DNA of 64,000 nt from NCBI GenBank assembly GCA_012934845.2, contig WNNJ02003588.1, positions 60,119 through 124,118 of the forward strand, given 5' to 3'. This document shows positions 20,949 through 33,062 of this stretch, in pieces (position 1 is the first letter of the stretch; each line of letters starts with the position of its first letter). The stretch is from Pomphorhynchus laevis (taxonomy: Eukaryota; Acanthocephala; Palaeacanthocephala; Echinorhynchida; Pomphorhynchidae). The position numbers and the translations under genes are program-made. The notes beneath the pieces are model-generated. The model did not search any database and had not been told where the DNA came from. It was given only the letters and a program-made list of their open reading frames with translations.

Positions 20949-22200
20949 TGAGGATGGGTAGCCGGTGAAGCGTATATCATGTATGGCAATAAAAACGCGG
21001 AGTAAGCTAAGAGAAAACTACGTTCATCCATTTCGCCTAATCTTCTTCATAAGAGATTCAACATCTACATTTACTTGCGATCATTTGAACATTGGAAGTA
21101 ATCCCAAGATCATCGTCCACCATTACGCCTAGATCAGAGAACTAAGGTACTTGTTATAAATAGGGTAGTTGTCTATTATGTAAGGCGATACATTATTTCT
21201 CTTTGCATTATGCAAATGTTTAGATTTATCTGCATTTAGGACTAATCCACGAGATTGGCACCATTAAGTTAAGGTTCACATCCTGCTGTAAACGACCATA
21301 GTCCTCAGTGGTTACTAAACATTGCCGGATCTTCAAGTTATCTGCATAGAGAATGCAGTTGCTAGATATTCAATTCAAGAGGTCGTTTATATAATAAACA
21401 GTAGTGGGCTAATTACGGAACCCTGAGGTACACCGCATCTGAGAGGTTTACTTTAGACGATTCATTGCCAATTTTTACAGCGATTTTCCGTCCATGCAAA
21501 AATTATTCAATCCACCTCACAATTTTGCCGTTAATTCCACATAATTTTAATTGTGGAAGAATAGTTTAATGAATGAGTCGGCCGAATGCTTTAGTAAAGT
21601 CAACGAAAATATATCAATATCAAAGCCAGCTCGAGCAGAATCGGTCCAAATCGTTATGGCAATCGTTAGTTTAGTGACTGTTTAGCGACCAGGTCTAAAT
21701 TCATGCTGGCAATTGTTTAAAATGTCATGACCTTCTAAATATCTGTTAATGCGTCTGCATATTAGTTTTTCCAACACCTTGCTTAAGGTAATATTTTATC
21801 GCCCTTATACAAGGGTCAGATAAAGAAAACATTTTAATCAGAATGAATTGCTCCTGAGGTGATGTAGTTGGAGAATATTGCATATATAGAATCAACAATA
21901 ATAGAATCAAGTTCAATGGAGATGGAGATGTGAGATGCCATCAGTCCCAGCAGTGAGTAAGTGTGTTAGTTTGGTTAACACCTCACTAACGTTCATCGCT
22001 GTTGAAGAGCATATCCTAGACATGAAGTTTTTCTTTTTCTCTCATTTCAATGACGTGACCTGTTTTCTTGCAGAATTATAACTCAAGAAGGGACGAAACC
22101 GTTTCTATACGAGTAAAATAGTCTGCCAGGTATTTTGAACGCTCTTCGGATTTCCGAGTCAAACCAAATCTATACGCTAAAGCGGATTTTGTGATATTTT
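20949..22200 (-). pseudogene. Old LINE reverse transcriptase, heavily decayed
   Basis: On the minus strand the motif B region reads CGVPQGSVISPLLF near 21420-21445. It is followed by an N-terminal piece of the YAD motif (ILYAD near 21345) and preceded by DFTKAFG near 21600. Many stops and frame changes are present. It belongs to a CR1/Jockey-like family close to LINE-A, but to an older lineage. Confidence 0.7.
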
Positions 22201-22224
22201 ACGGGGGAGAACTAGATAAGTAGA

Positions 22225-23024
22225 TGTCATCTGCTTTCAACATCATCGATCACTCGATTCTTCTCCATCACCTTCGTTATAATGTTATGATTATGGCTTC
22301 TCTTTACCCACTGTATCATGGCTTTCTTCATATCTATCAAACCGTACATTTCGCGTCTATTCTAACTCTTCTCTCTCCCATCATTCATCCATTCCGTCCA
22401 TTGTTTCACAATGCTCCGTAATAGGCCCTATGCTTTTCTCTCTTCTTCTCGGTAATTTGTCTTTGATTTCTCCTACATTGAACTTCCATATGTTGATGAC
22501 ATTCTAATCTATGCTCATGCACCTGTTTATCGTATTCACGATCTTAGTGTTTTTGCTTCCGACTCTTGTCTCAATTTCCAATCAACTTTTTCCGCTTCGC
22601 ATTTCTCCGATTCCTGAAAAATCCAAAATTATGTGGATCCTACCTCGACGCCTCTCCTTAGAATATCCCTCCGTATCATTCAATTCTACAATTATTCCTA
22701 TCGTTGATAATTTCGTTTTCCTAGGCTTCCATTTCGACAACCGACTTTCACTTAAACCTTTCGTTAGAGATAAAGTATGTTCATCTACCTTGATACTCCG
22801 CAACCTCCGTCAAGTTCGTAGATTGATCGATTTCCCTTCTTGTATGACTCTCATATCTTCTCTCCTTGTTTCTAGACTCGATTATTGTCTTAGTCTATTT
22901 TCCAACTCACGTAAATTTACTCATCTTCCCCTACAACGCATCGTCAACGCAGCCGTTCCAATTCTCCTCTGTCTTCGTCGTTTTGATCATACATCTCACC
23001 ATCTTGCTTCTCTCGATATTATTA
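22225..23024 (+). mobile_element. LINE-B2 fragment
   Basis: The copy runs from RT motif A (MSSAFNIIDHSILLHHL) to the C-terminal FDHTSHHLASLD. The YADD region is damaged, and the long frame 22511-23059 covers the part after it (KSKIMWILPRRLS, FLGFHFDNRLSLKPF). Both ends are truncated. Confidence 0.8.
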
Positions 23025-23162
23025 TTGTTTCAACGGCTTACAAGCAAGGGCTTAAATAGCCGGTTCGCAAGAAATAAAAATCACAAAATCATAAAAACTG
23101 TTCACATATATAGGGGAACACATCCTTGCGCATAGCAGGATCCATCCGTAATCCGGACTTAA

Positions 23163-23588
23163 ATGCTGAGGCACCACTGCTGCAAACAGCTTCTCCATCC
23201 AGTTTGTTTCAAAGTCCAACTACTCTTCGTTGAAATTGTATACACCGGGACTTTTTCACTAAATTCCGGCTCAAAGTCAAACTGTGTCCTCGAAGGAATG
23301 CTGACTGTCGCAGTTGTAAACACATCCGAAGAGGATGATTTGAATAATGAAGAACTCGCCACACCATATTCATATCGATATACTGACGGGTCTAAGAAAC
23401 GGTCTCAAGCCGAAGACATTGCAAACGACACTCATAGGGCATTTGCGCCAAGATCGGCGCCAACTTTGTTGCACGACGAAGCACTCTCTCAGAGATCAAG
23501 TGTTCTCCAACTGTGCATGGGTAAACACAAGTGTCCGCATACAACAACCGGCTCAGAACGTGAGCCAAATTTAGAGGCCGAAGAGTAA
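23163..23588 (+). CDS. Unrecognised 141-residue ORF
   Basis: The frame is open with composition less AT-rich than its surroundings. It contains NTSEEDDLNNEEL and YRYTDGSKKRSQ; the latter recalls the YTDGS start of RNase H domains, but no further RNase H motif follows. It lies between LINE-B2 and a duplicated LINE-A piece. It may be a captured host fragment, part of an unknown element or chance. No function is proposed. Confidence 0.25.
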   Translation: MLRHHCCKQLLHPVCFKVQLLFVEIVYTGTFSLNSGSKSNCVLEGMLTVAVVNTSEEDDLNNEELATPYSYRYTDGSKKRSQAEDIANDTHRAFAPRSAPTLLHDEALSQRSSVLQLCMGKHKCPHTTTGSEREPNLEAEE

Positions 23589-23640
23589 TCGGATCAAGAG
23601 CTCAGAATGTGCGCCTAATGACCCCTACCATTTTATTAGC

Positions 23641-23666
23641 TTGGCACATGCAAGAGCATGTGCCAA
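23641..23666. repeat. Perfect hairpin, 11-bp arms, at the edge of a duplication
   Basis: TTGGCACATGC, a 4-base loop AAGA, then GCATGTGCCAA. The duplicated segment begins about six bases downstream. Confidence 0.9.
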
Positions 23667-23671
23667 CGCTA

Positions 23672-24029
23672 ATCTATTGATCTATTGTTGCGCTTAAAAT
23701 CGTTAAGTATGGAAGGCTGTTCCACGACTTGATAACACGGTATCCTATAGTTGTCCATTTATTCTTTGGCATTCGGTGTCGTATAATTGTAAGCTTATGC
23801 CATCGTAATGGGTAACTTGGTCGTAAGGGGAACAAGTGGCGGTACATGTTACTTTAATATGTTAAGGATCTCTACATAAACAGCAATCTCAAGAGATCGT
23901 TTAATTGAAACAACGTTTTAGTAATCCTGCCTGCAAATGGAATGGATCGAAGTGAATGAACTAGATGTATGGCCTTACATAAAGTACCTTCTTTGTTCGA
24001 GTGTCGAATGTGTTCTTTTATGTTCGAGG
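23672..24029 (-). repeat. Duplicated LINE-A C-terminal fragment, copy 2
   Basis: This is the partner of 20592-20948. Here the minus-strand homology continues into a better preserved RT (24030-24600), so this copy keeps more of the original context. Confidence 0.85.
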
Positions 24030-24600
24030 TTTTTATGTTCGATTTTAAGAGCAGTATGTGGGGCAGTTCTCAGGTTGTTGTCAATCAACACTCCCAAATC
24101 CTTATGGCTTACAGCACTATCTATTTCACGACCACAATAAGTGTATTGAACTGCTGACGGGGACTTTACAACTCTACCCAGAACACGCATGTGTTTGCAT
24201 TTGGTGACATCCCTCACAAGCTTGTTGCTCGCCGCCCATAACTCGACCCTATCAATATCTCTCTGTAAAATGCTAATATCATTACTCGAGTAAACACCCC
24301 TACAAATCTTTAAGTCATCAGCATACAATAGCACTGACGAACAAATGGTTGCAGGTAAATCATTTACATATATACTGAATAACAGTGGACCTAAAACGGA
24401 TCCCTAAGGAACACCAATGTGACAAGGCCTAACCGACGATAGTGTATTATCAACACGCACTCTGAAGCTTCGTTGACGCAGAAAGGCCCTGATCCAATTA
24501 ACAAGAGCAATAGGAAGTCTTTTGTTTGTCAGTTTCATAAGAAACAGGTCATGATCAACTCGATCGAACGCTTTTGAAAAATCGAAATAAATCGAAATTG
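24030..24600 (-). pseudogene. LINE-A-like RT fragment
   Basis: The minus-strand frame 24334-23975 reads LLYADDLKICRGVYSS, then LVRDVTKCKHMRVLG, close to LINE-A copy 1 (LLYADDLKIWRAIRS). Upstream on that strand the motif B region reads GVP-stop-GSVLGPLLF near 24400, again a stop at the Gln codon. 5' truncated near 24600. Confidence 0.8.
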
Positions 24601-24897
24601 TATATTCCTACAATTTATTGTCGTGTTCAAATTCGTCTTCTTCTCGTTGCTTTCCGCCTTGTAACTTTTCATACCCTTCATTTCTCAACCTTTCTTTTCA
24701 TGATAATTCTCGTCCTGATTACTGTTCCTTGCGTTCATGTAATTCCCTTCTTTTACATGTCCTAAACTACTCTACATACTTTAAATTCCGCTCCTTCATG
24801 TTGGCTGCTCCTCTATCGTGGAATCATCTGCCCATTCATATATGCCAATAAACCTCCCTGCCGTGCTTCCAACGCCAAACCCGATCCTATTTAAACA
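24601..24897 (+). mobile_element. LINE-B2 3' coding fragment
   Basis: The C-terminal block PTIYCRVQIRLLLVAFRLVT through FRSFMLAAPLSWNHLPIHI is present in shifting frames. It ends at 24897 in a chain of hairpins. A near-copy of its last 42 bp recurs at about 25466-25507, where the LINE-B2 3' end resumes. Confidence 0.8.
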
Positions 24898-24960
24898 ATA
24901 GGATCGTGTTTGGATCCTATTGGATCCAAATAATGGTCCATCCTTTGCTGATGGACCATT
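24882..24960. repeat. Chain of three perfect hairpins joining two LINE fragments
   Basis: Hairpin one: CGATCCTATT/AATAGGATCG (24882-24906, loop 5). Hairpin two: TTTGGATCC/GGATCCAAA (24909-24930, loop 4). Hairpin three: AATGGTCCATC/GATGGACCATT (24932-24960, loop 7). The chain bridges the end of LINE-B2 and the broken 5' end of LINE-E. Confidence 0.92.
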
Positions 24961-25250
24961 ACATCCACAGCATAGCCTCTGGTTAGACGGTATTCCTTTG
25001 GGCATACATGGCGACGTTCAATTGTTAGTTTCGATTGTCTTTGTGTCACAAAGTAAGTTGTAATCTTCCGCGCGAGTGCTCAACCCGGGAGGTACCCTGG
25101 GTGTACGACCTTACGTCCTCTGAAACGCAGTCCTCTGAGACGCAGTCCTCTGAAACGCAGTCCTCTGAAACGCGGTCCTTGTAAGTAGTTAAAAAGATAA
25201 TAAAGGCAGTCTTCTGAAACGCAGTCCTTGTAATTTGTGTATAAAATGTA
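24943..25250 (-). mobile_element. LINE-E 5'-end fragment with 15-bp repeats
   Basis: On the minus strand the peptide MPKGIPSNQRLCCGCNGPSA starts at 25005. It matches the start of the LINE-E protein at 53423 (MVRGKPSSIKLCCNCNGPAA). It breaks off after the first Cys cluster. Upstream (25116-25180) lie four copies of the 15-bp unit TCCTCTGAAACGCAG. Confidence 0.75.
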
Positions 25251-25299
25251 ATTTGTGTAATTTGCTAGAACAGTTATAAATTTTCTTCATCGGCTGTTG

Positions 25300-25440
25300 T
25301 ATACTAATAATAATAATTTATTTTTTTTGCTTGTTGACTTCTTTTTCTTCATTTCTTATTTTTTAGTTTTATCATTTTTTAGGCAAAAATAGCCTTATGG
25401 CTAAGCCTTGTAAGAATAATAATAAATAATAATAATGCTA
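25300..25440 (+). mobile_element. LINE 3'-tail fragment with AGCC/GGCT hairpin
   Basis: A T-rich stretch is followed by AGCCTTATGGCT (25391-25402) and an AAT-repeat tail. Similar tails close LINE-A-type copies at 56690-56720 (-) and 60310-60357 (+). Confidence 0.6.
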
Positions 25441-25590
25441 AATCAAAATTTAATAATTAAATTCCTTGCCGTGCTTCAAACGACAAATCCGATCCCATTT
25501 AAACAATTTATCTGCTTGACTTCATTTTTTTTGTTAGTTGACTTGTAAGCGTACAGCTTGTACGCATTTGCCACATTAAATAAATTTGTA
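25441..25590 (+). mobile_element. LINE-B2 3' end
   Basis: It carries the last codons (GCTTCAAACGACAAATCCGA), then the family hairpin GCGTAC/GTACGC at 25549-25565, TTTGCCAC and ATTAAATAAA. Confidence 0.85.
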
Positions 25591-25699
25591 TTATTAAAGG
25601 CATTTAGTAGTGTGGACTTCAAGTAGATTGAATGGGTTTAAACCCCATAGATTAAGGGATTGGCTAGTTACTTGATAGCGCCGCTCGGATACTATCGAA

Positions 25700-27400
25700 A
25701 TTCGTTTTAAACACATTTAGCATAAGCAGATGAGAGACTTTAGAATTTATGGTTTCATCCAGAGGGAATATAATTGTTATTTAATGTAGTTACTATGACC
25801 AAAAGGTGGATGAAATTCAATATCCGCCATTCTGGGTAAGATAATAGTTAAGCCGATTAATAGTTAATGAAGACGATTGCCCTCGGAAGCGAATGGATAC
25901 ATGTTATGATATGTTATACTAAATTTCAGTCATTAATTGTATCTAACGATGAACTAAACTCTTGATCGCAATTATTTTCTGATACGGTGTCATACCAGTC
26001 TATATAATGCCATATGTTTAAATCGCCTAATGCCAAGCAACTGGGGTGTGTACGGATATGCACTTGCAGATATTTGCAAATGTCGAAGGTTTTGGAGATC
26101 GACAAAACAATACAATAAAAATAGTTCCTAGTACTGGGAACTAGATAACTGGCCATATGCACCCATTCATGTTCATCGTAACTGAAGATTTAATTATTTT
26201 TAAGTTAAACGGTGCTTTAAATAGAGAAGTATTCCCCGCTTTTTAAAATATTACAATCAGTTCTGAATATTGAATAACCAGTAAAATTGATTTCCTGATC
26301 AGAGATGTCGCCATGGTGCCAGGTTTCTGTAATAGCTAAAATATCTGGATTGAAGTGTTTAGCAAAATGACAGATCTCATCAAATTTACAAATCAAACTT
26401 AAGCAGTTTGTGTAAATTATATTTATATTATTATCACGTTGTTTTACGGGCTGGGTACTTGACCTGAGCTGATTTACTTAGTGGTGATATATGGGCGGCA
26501 GTAGGAGTCGGCATTTGTGGCAACATGTGCTTGTTGTTGAACATCTATCTGAAATGTGGTATATAATTTCTGCTGTACTTCCCTTTTTGATGTGAAAGTT
26601 GCTTTTCTCCTTTGAAATTAGCTTTCGACGGTCCTCGAGTGCCGACTTTAATCGCAATCTGTCTTCCAAACAAAGATCGGATGTAATCTAATTTTTAAAC
26701 CCTCCAGCTTGGAAGAATTTTTAAGCGCAATTGAATGAATAGACTCACTATTTAAGACTACATTTAGAAGTCTGGACGCTCCATCTGATAATCGCTTCCT
26801 CAATCAGAAAATATGAGACAAGCTTGATATCCCGTCCCTTGACAGGGTTAAAGTGGAAACACACGAAAGAACTTGCTTAAGCAAATCCATATCGTGTTCT
26901 ATCCGTAGTAGCTGGTTGGCAGAATATGATCCTCGAGTGGCGACCTTAATCGCAATCTGTCTTCCGGATAAAGATAGGAAAGCAGTCTAATTCCTTCACC
27001 CTCTAGCTTGGAAGAATTTTTGAGCACAATTGAACGCGTAGACTTACTATCTAAGACTAACTTTAGAAGTCTGGACGTCCCATCTGATAATCGCTTCTCC
27101 ACTCGGAAAAGCTGATACACACCTGCTGTCTCATCCACCGCCAGATTTGAAAAGGAACGTTCAAAATAGATTGCTTAACTAAATCCACATCGTGTTATAT
27201 CTGTAGTAGATGGTTGACAGAATAAAATTCCCGAATCTAATATATACTTTCCTCCGCACTACCCGAAATTTTTTAACGTGAATGTGTTTCCCGTTTAAAA
27301 TTCGCTTTCGACGCCTTTTGAGTTCCGACCTTTATTGCAATTTGTCTTCTGGATAAATATCGGGTAGCAGTTTTATTCCCATATACTTTAGCTTTATAGA
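25700..27400 (-). pseudogene. Decayed LINE-A-like copy with a triplicated ORF1 segment
   Basis: On the minus strand, ORF1-type sequence (FRVEKRLSDGTSRLLKLVLD, 26899-27138) precedes APE sequence (LALGDLNIWHYIDWYD, 25926-26162). A unit of about 290-300 bp carrying the ORF1 block occurs about three times between 26580 and 27400. The units are clearly diverged, so the tandem multiplication is old. All frames are broken. Confidence 0.7.
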
Positions 27401-28530
27401 ATGATATATTTATAATTTAAAAATATATATATTTTTATTTACATTTTTTGTAGATAAAATACTTTATTTTAAAAGTGGCAATTGCTTCCTAGCAACTGGG
27501 AATTATAGAACTTCGAGGAGTTTTCAAAACGTCTGTCGTTTGCTATACAATCCAATGAAGGTTTTTTCAATTATTCAAAGAAAGATCAAATACATTACAA
27601 ATGTATTGATAGCCACAACAAAGAAATAAGTATGATCCGCTTTATAAAAAAAGAAATAAGTATATAAGCCGATTTATGCGTTATTTATAAAATCCCTTCA
27701 ATTTACCTTGTATATCGATATAAGCTAAGTGAATTGCATAAGATCCGCATGAAGATAATCACTGATAGATATTGAATAACTTACATTCAATCGACCAATT
27801 CTGATCATTTTTTAATATGTCTATATCGCGCAATTTATAACTGGTCGAAACCAAATGATTAATGGGTACAGATTTCTTTAAAACTGCGAGAAAACCTTCT
27901 TACTGATCTGTTAACGCAGTAATGCCATCTGTCCTACTTGTAATAATATTGTTAATTTGGATAGTTTTTATCTTTTTTATATTTACCACGATTGTCCGTT
28001 TCAAGAGGCTATTTCAAACAGAAGTTCTTGCACAACATTCTTATTTTAATAAAACGAGTATATGCCAAAAGTAGAGCTTTATTCTCTGGTAGTGTAGATT
28101 CATTTAGCTGTAAAACAAATAATTTATTTTTTAAGTATGTCACATAATATGGTTTCACTGTATGCACCCATTTCGTCAACTAGTATTTGTACAGTATCAT
28201 GACTAAATGGAATTAATAAATGGAATTTAATATTTTAAAATATGACAGGATGCTCCGTTTTTAATTATTATAATTTATTAATTAAACTTACACTGTGCTA
28301 CTTGCAAATGGGTCAAAAGTAAACGTTGTTATGTTGCCTCACGATCAAAAACGTAAATAATTTACGTTGTGGTTGCTTTCTGGTGACATCGGTTGCCTCT
28401 TCATTAATGTTGACGTTGTTGATAATTGAAGAGGGTTGTTGATCTCGAAACTTATCGAAATAATCAAAAACTTTTTATCTTTTAAAAATAATTTTACTCT
28501 ATTTTCTAGTAATAATTTATTTTATTTACA
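27401..28530. other. No gene recognised
   Basis: Very AT-rich DNA, without a convincing ORF, repeat array or LINE match. Confidence 0.6.
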
Positions 28531-28539
28531 GAAGATGAT

Positions 28540-30690
28540 TATAACAAATCCCATGCCATGTTCACTCCTCGACATTCCCGTCCCGTCCTTCCTGTCTCGT
28601 TTCTCAATAACCTACATCTATCAATCAAAATAACATCCACTAACCTCCACGATCTTCCCACTCATAACCTTTCAGCACATCGCTTGCCAGCGTCTATATT
28701 ATCATTATCCTCTATGTATCCCGCTGTCAAAACAACTCCCTCCAAATCCTTAAATGTCAGTGCTTGCTTCTATCGTGATCTCACTAACTCACGTCACTTG
28801 TCCTTCTTTACGGAAAAGCTATCCTTCTCGCGATCGTTGCGTCATCGTCATTAATATTACTCCTTCCACCTACTTATCTCTACGAGCACATCTCGACAAC
28901 TGTGTTTTCGCCTTCAGAACTATCCTCTGATCTCTTGTTCCTGCAGATAAACCATCCTTTTTCAACGACATATCTCCTGTCACATTCATCCGCCTAAACA
29001 AATCTTCTCAAGCTAATCCTTTTCAGCCTCTCTCCTGAAAATTGTTTTGAAGCATCTCTCACGCGGATATTGTCCTCTCTCAACGATTTAAACTCATGTC
29101 CTCTTCAAACACGCATTTCCCCCTATCGCACCCCTTTCGAAATCGCTCAACTCTCTTCTGCCCACATCGAAAAACGACGGCGCGAGGAAAAACGGCGAAA
29201 CATCTCTCTTGTTCCTGCAGATAAACTATCCTTTTTCAACGACATATCTCCTGTCACATTCATCCGCCTAAACAATGGGGACTCCGCTAGCCCCTTTCAC
29301 CACCACACACGGATTCCTCCTAGGCCTCCTCAACACTAGATATATTCTTAATAAATCGGATATTATCCTCAACCCATTCACCAATCAATCAATCGATATC
29401 TTCTGCCTGACCGAATCCTGGGACTCCGATTACGACGACATTTCAATTCGCCGTTTGCTCGCTGCCCGTTGCTCACTAGTCGAATTCATTCCCTTTTTAG
29501 TCCTTGCTATTTTGAATTGCTCACTTGTCGTTCTTCTAGTCCGATCACTCTGAATCTCGCCATTGTATACTTGGCGACTTTAACATGCGCCTCGAATGCC
29601 CCTCTTCTACTGATTCTATCTGGTTCATCAACATTTGATCCAACTACAATCACAAACTCATCTCCACTACCCCCATACATATCCTTGGTTGCGCACTCGA
29701 CATCATAGATGCCCTCGATGTTTTGCTGCCTACATCTCACTGTACATATCCGATCCTGGTATATCCGATCATTTTCTCGTCGCCCTTGATCTCACTTCCA
29801 ACCACTCCCCGCCTCACACACCTACCATTTTACGTCGCCCTTGGAGAAATCTTGACATCCCCCTTCTCCGCTCTACCTTACTCAAATCGTCACTATCTCC
29901 TCTCACTATAACATCTTTCTCTCCTCACTATCTTGCATTTCTTTTCGACTCTGAACTCACATCCATTCTTGATATTCTCTTGTCCTTCATGCCTCACCCT
30001 CACCGTTCCTTGCACCATACTTCATGGTTTGACATCCAATGCCTACTCTCAAAGCGTCGACTCCGTTGCGCCTTGAGAGTCTATCACCGCTATCTCAGAC
30101 GTGATATCCGCTCGCTCACTTCCTCTATCCGTGATTCCTATCTTGTTCTTCGCCAGTCTCAACTTCACCTACTTCGTCATTCGACTACACATCATCTCCA
30201 CCTACTACTCCTACAACGCATCATTAACTCCGCCGTTCGATTGCTCTTAAGTCTCCATCGCATCGACTACACATCTACGCATCTTGCCCAACTCGCCTGA
30301 CCCACCATCAACATTAGCATCCAACTTCGCCTTCATATCATCACTTTTCGCATCATAGCTGTCGGCTCCCCATCTTTTATCAACCTCTTTTTCTTAGACG
30401 ACACTCGCCCCAACTCTCTCTACCGCTGCGTTCCCGTAATTCAATCGTACTCCACGTTCCCAATTACTCCAACAACTATGGTCTCCGATCCTTCCTCGTA
30501 GCCGCCTACTCGCCTAGAATCAGCTCCCTCTCGACGTCCGCTGCGCTCCCTCCTTTATTACATTCAAATACCGCATCTGTACCCACCTTCTCGACGCATG
30601 CTTTAGATTCTTTTTTTTTCGTGGATATGTAAGAATGCGTGGGAAAGCATTTGCCACGTAAAAATAAATCTCTTTTTTAACAAATGTTTG
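28540..30690 (+). mobile_element. LINE-B1 with internal deletions, RT missing
   Basis: ORF1 C-terminal sequence (28558-29160) is followed by the ORF2 start (29275: PFTTTHGFLLGLLNTRYIL, CLTESWDS) and the APE end (SDPGISDHFLVALDL near 29750). The frame 29635-30300 then passes straight from the linker (SIRDSYLVLRQSQLHLLRH) to the C-terminal LLLQRIINSAVRLLL, skipping the RT. A 73-bp segment near 28928-29000 recurs at 29203-29275. The 3' end has a hairpin variant (AATGC/GCATT, 30634-30651) and TTTGCCAC. Confidence 0.85.
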
Positions 30691-31009
30691 CTTGCAGGTC
30701 CACTCAAAATTATACATAAAATTCACAATCAGTAGAATTGTGCTGATAGTACATAAAATGCACTATCCGTTGCCAGTGGAGATTAGGAATTAGATAAGAC
30801 GCTTGAAATATTTGAAGACTTAAACAAATGTACGCACTTTTGTTTTGATTAGCTATAAGTCATATTATGTTTAATAACTGCATTCACTGGGAACCCAGAA
30901 AATAATTATCGACAAATATGAATAAAGTAATTTAAATTAACATGTCTAATCCATTATTATTTTATCCTTATCTAAGTGACTTTAGACTTATTTAACTGAC
31001 TAATAATTT
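30691..31009. other. No gene recognised
   Basis: AT-rich sequence between two LINE-B copies; no motif or repeat seen. Confidence 0.55.
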
Positions 31010-33060
31010 CAGTCCTCCACTCCTAAAAATCGTTTTTCGACATAGTTCACATGTCTCCTCGGTACACTCCCAACGTTTTAAACTTTGTAACACTTTATCT
31101 ACTAGCCGTATCTTTCCTGACCATTCATCTTCTGATATTACCCAACTCAATTTAGCTCGCATTGAGAAACATCGACGTGAAACAAACGGTCAGTCATCCC
31201 TGTAAATCCGTCAAATCAACTGAAATTTTCACGTCGTACGCACGAAGCTACAAATCAGATGGCGTCCCGTCTCTCCCGCCCTGAGCTTACTTTTCGTCTT
31301 AGTATTTTCAGCACTCGCTCCATTCTTAAAAGCTGATCTGCTTACCGATATCTTCGATCAATTATCTATCGATATTCTCTGCATTACTGAATCCTGGAAT
31401 ATGACTTTGACGAACTTGCTATTCGTCGTCTATGTCGCTCTGGTTGTTCTCTAGTTCAATCAGCTCGTCCAATTGTCTCTGTCACATCTACTGCTTCTAA
31501 CCATTTAGGTATTGTTGGCTTGGCTCGTCACCCAATATCTCTACGTAAAATTAAAGTCAACATCCGTTACACATCGTTCGAATTACTCATATGCAGATTA
31601 TAAACTCCTTCCCTATAGAACTTGTGATTGTATACCGTTTAGGATCAGCTGCCCTCACACGTATGTTCTTAAAGACCTTGCTGATTTTATGTCTCACTGT
31701 TCATTGTCTTATACTCATTCTTTTGTTCTAAATGACTTTAACATTCGTCTTGATCGCCCTGCTGACTCTAACTCTACCACTCTAACATTTTTTTTTGATT
31801 TTAACTATAAATTACTTTCAACAAGCCCAAATCATATCCTCGGCGGTGCTCTCGACATCATTGCTGTCCCTAACTGCTTCAATAACTATACTTCCTTGTC
31901 AATTACTGATCCTGACTCAGTAATTGACAAGACTCGCTCCATTCTTCATAAAGCTGATATGTTCCATGATACCTTCGATAAATTATCTATCGATATTCTC
32001 TGCATTACCAAATATTGGCACTCTGACGATCTTGCTATTTGTAGTCTACGCCGCTTTAGTTGTTCTCTAGTTGAATCAGCTCGTCCAATTGTCTCTCCCA
32101 CATCTACTGCTTCAAACCATAGCGGTATTGTTGTCATTGCTCGTCACCCAACGTCTTTGCGTAAAATTAACGCTAACATCAATTACACTTCGTTCGGATT
32201 ACTCATATGCAGATTATCAACTCCTTCCCTATGGAACTTCTGATTGTTTACCGTCTAGGATCAGCTTCCCTCTCACGTATGTTCTTTAACGACCTTGCAG
32301 ATCTTATGTATCACTGTTCATTGTCTTATACTCCTTCGTTTGTTCTCGGTGACATTAACATTCGTCTTGATTGTTCCGCTGACTGACTCTATCACTCTAA
32401 CTCCTATCACTCTAACTCACCTTTTTTCTGATTTTAACTATAAATCACTTTCAACAAGGCCCACTTATATTTTCGGCGGTGAATTCGACATCATTGATGT
32501 TCTCAAATACTTCAATGCATATACCTACTTGTCAATTACTGATCTTGGTTTGTTTGATCATTTCCTTGCCAATCTTACTCATCCTCATTCTCCTTCGCTG
32601 TCTCCAACAATAACTACTATAAGTCAAACTTGAAAACTTCTCGATATCACTATGCTTTGAGCAGCCTTACTCAATTCTTCACTCTTATACTTTCATTTAA
32701 CTATCTTTCTCCCGATGATCTCTGCATTCTATCTTATTATGAACTTACGATTATCTTCAATCATCTTCGGCACATGCGACCTCGACGTTTTCAGCGTTTG
32801 CGCCATGCTCCCTGATTCGATTCCATCTGTAGTATTTCTAAGCGTCGATGACATCACTATTTTCGTGTGCTTAATCGCTTTCTTAAACGTTATCCGAACT
32901 CAATCACTCCGAATCTCCATGCTTCCTAAATCTCATTGAAAAATAAGAATCTCCATGTTCCCCTCGAGTCCTCTTCAAACTCTAAATCTCATTGGAAAAT
33001 CTTAAACTCAATTCTTTCAAGATCCCCTACCCCTGACTGTAGGTTCCGCTGATGATAGAG
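31010..33060 (+). mobile_element. LINE-B2-like copy with a tandemly duplicated APE segment
   Basis: ORF1 end and ORF2 start are visible (LSIDILCITKYWHSDD, SARPIVSPTSTASNHSG). A segment of about 615 bp occurs twice in tandem (about 31313-31930 and 31931-32540), and a perfect 15-bp-arm hairpin (31895-31931) lies exactly at the joint. After the second APE the linker region follows to 33040 (SPDDLCILSYYELT). Every frame is broken. Confidence 0.8.
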
Positions 33061-33062
33061 TC

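Noticed and set aside
23362-23588. YTDGSKK as an RNase H domain
   Set aside because: Only the first motif is present; the downstream Glu and Asp motifs are absent.
25600-25660. tRNA-like or small-RNA-like fold near GGGTTTAAACCC
   Set aside because: It is only a short palindrome; no cloverleaf arms or T-loop consensus are present.
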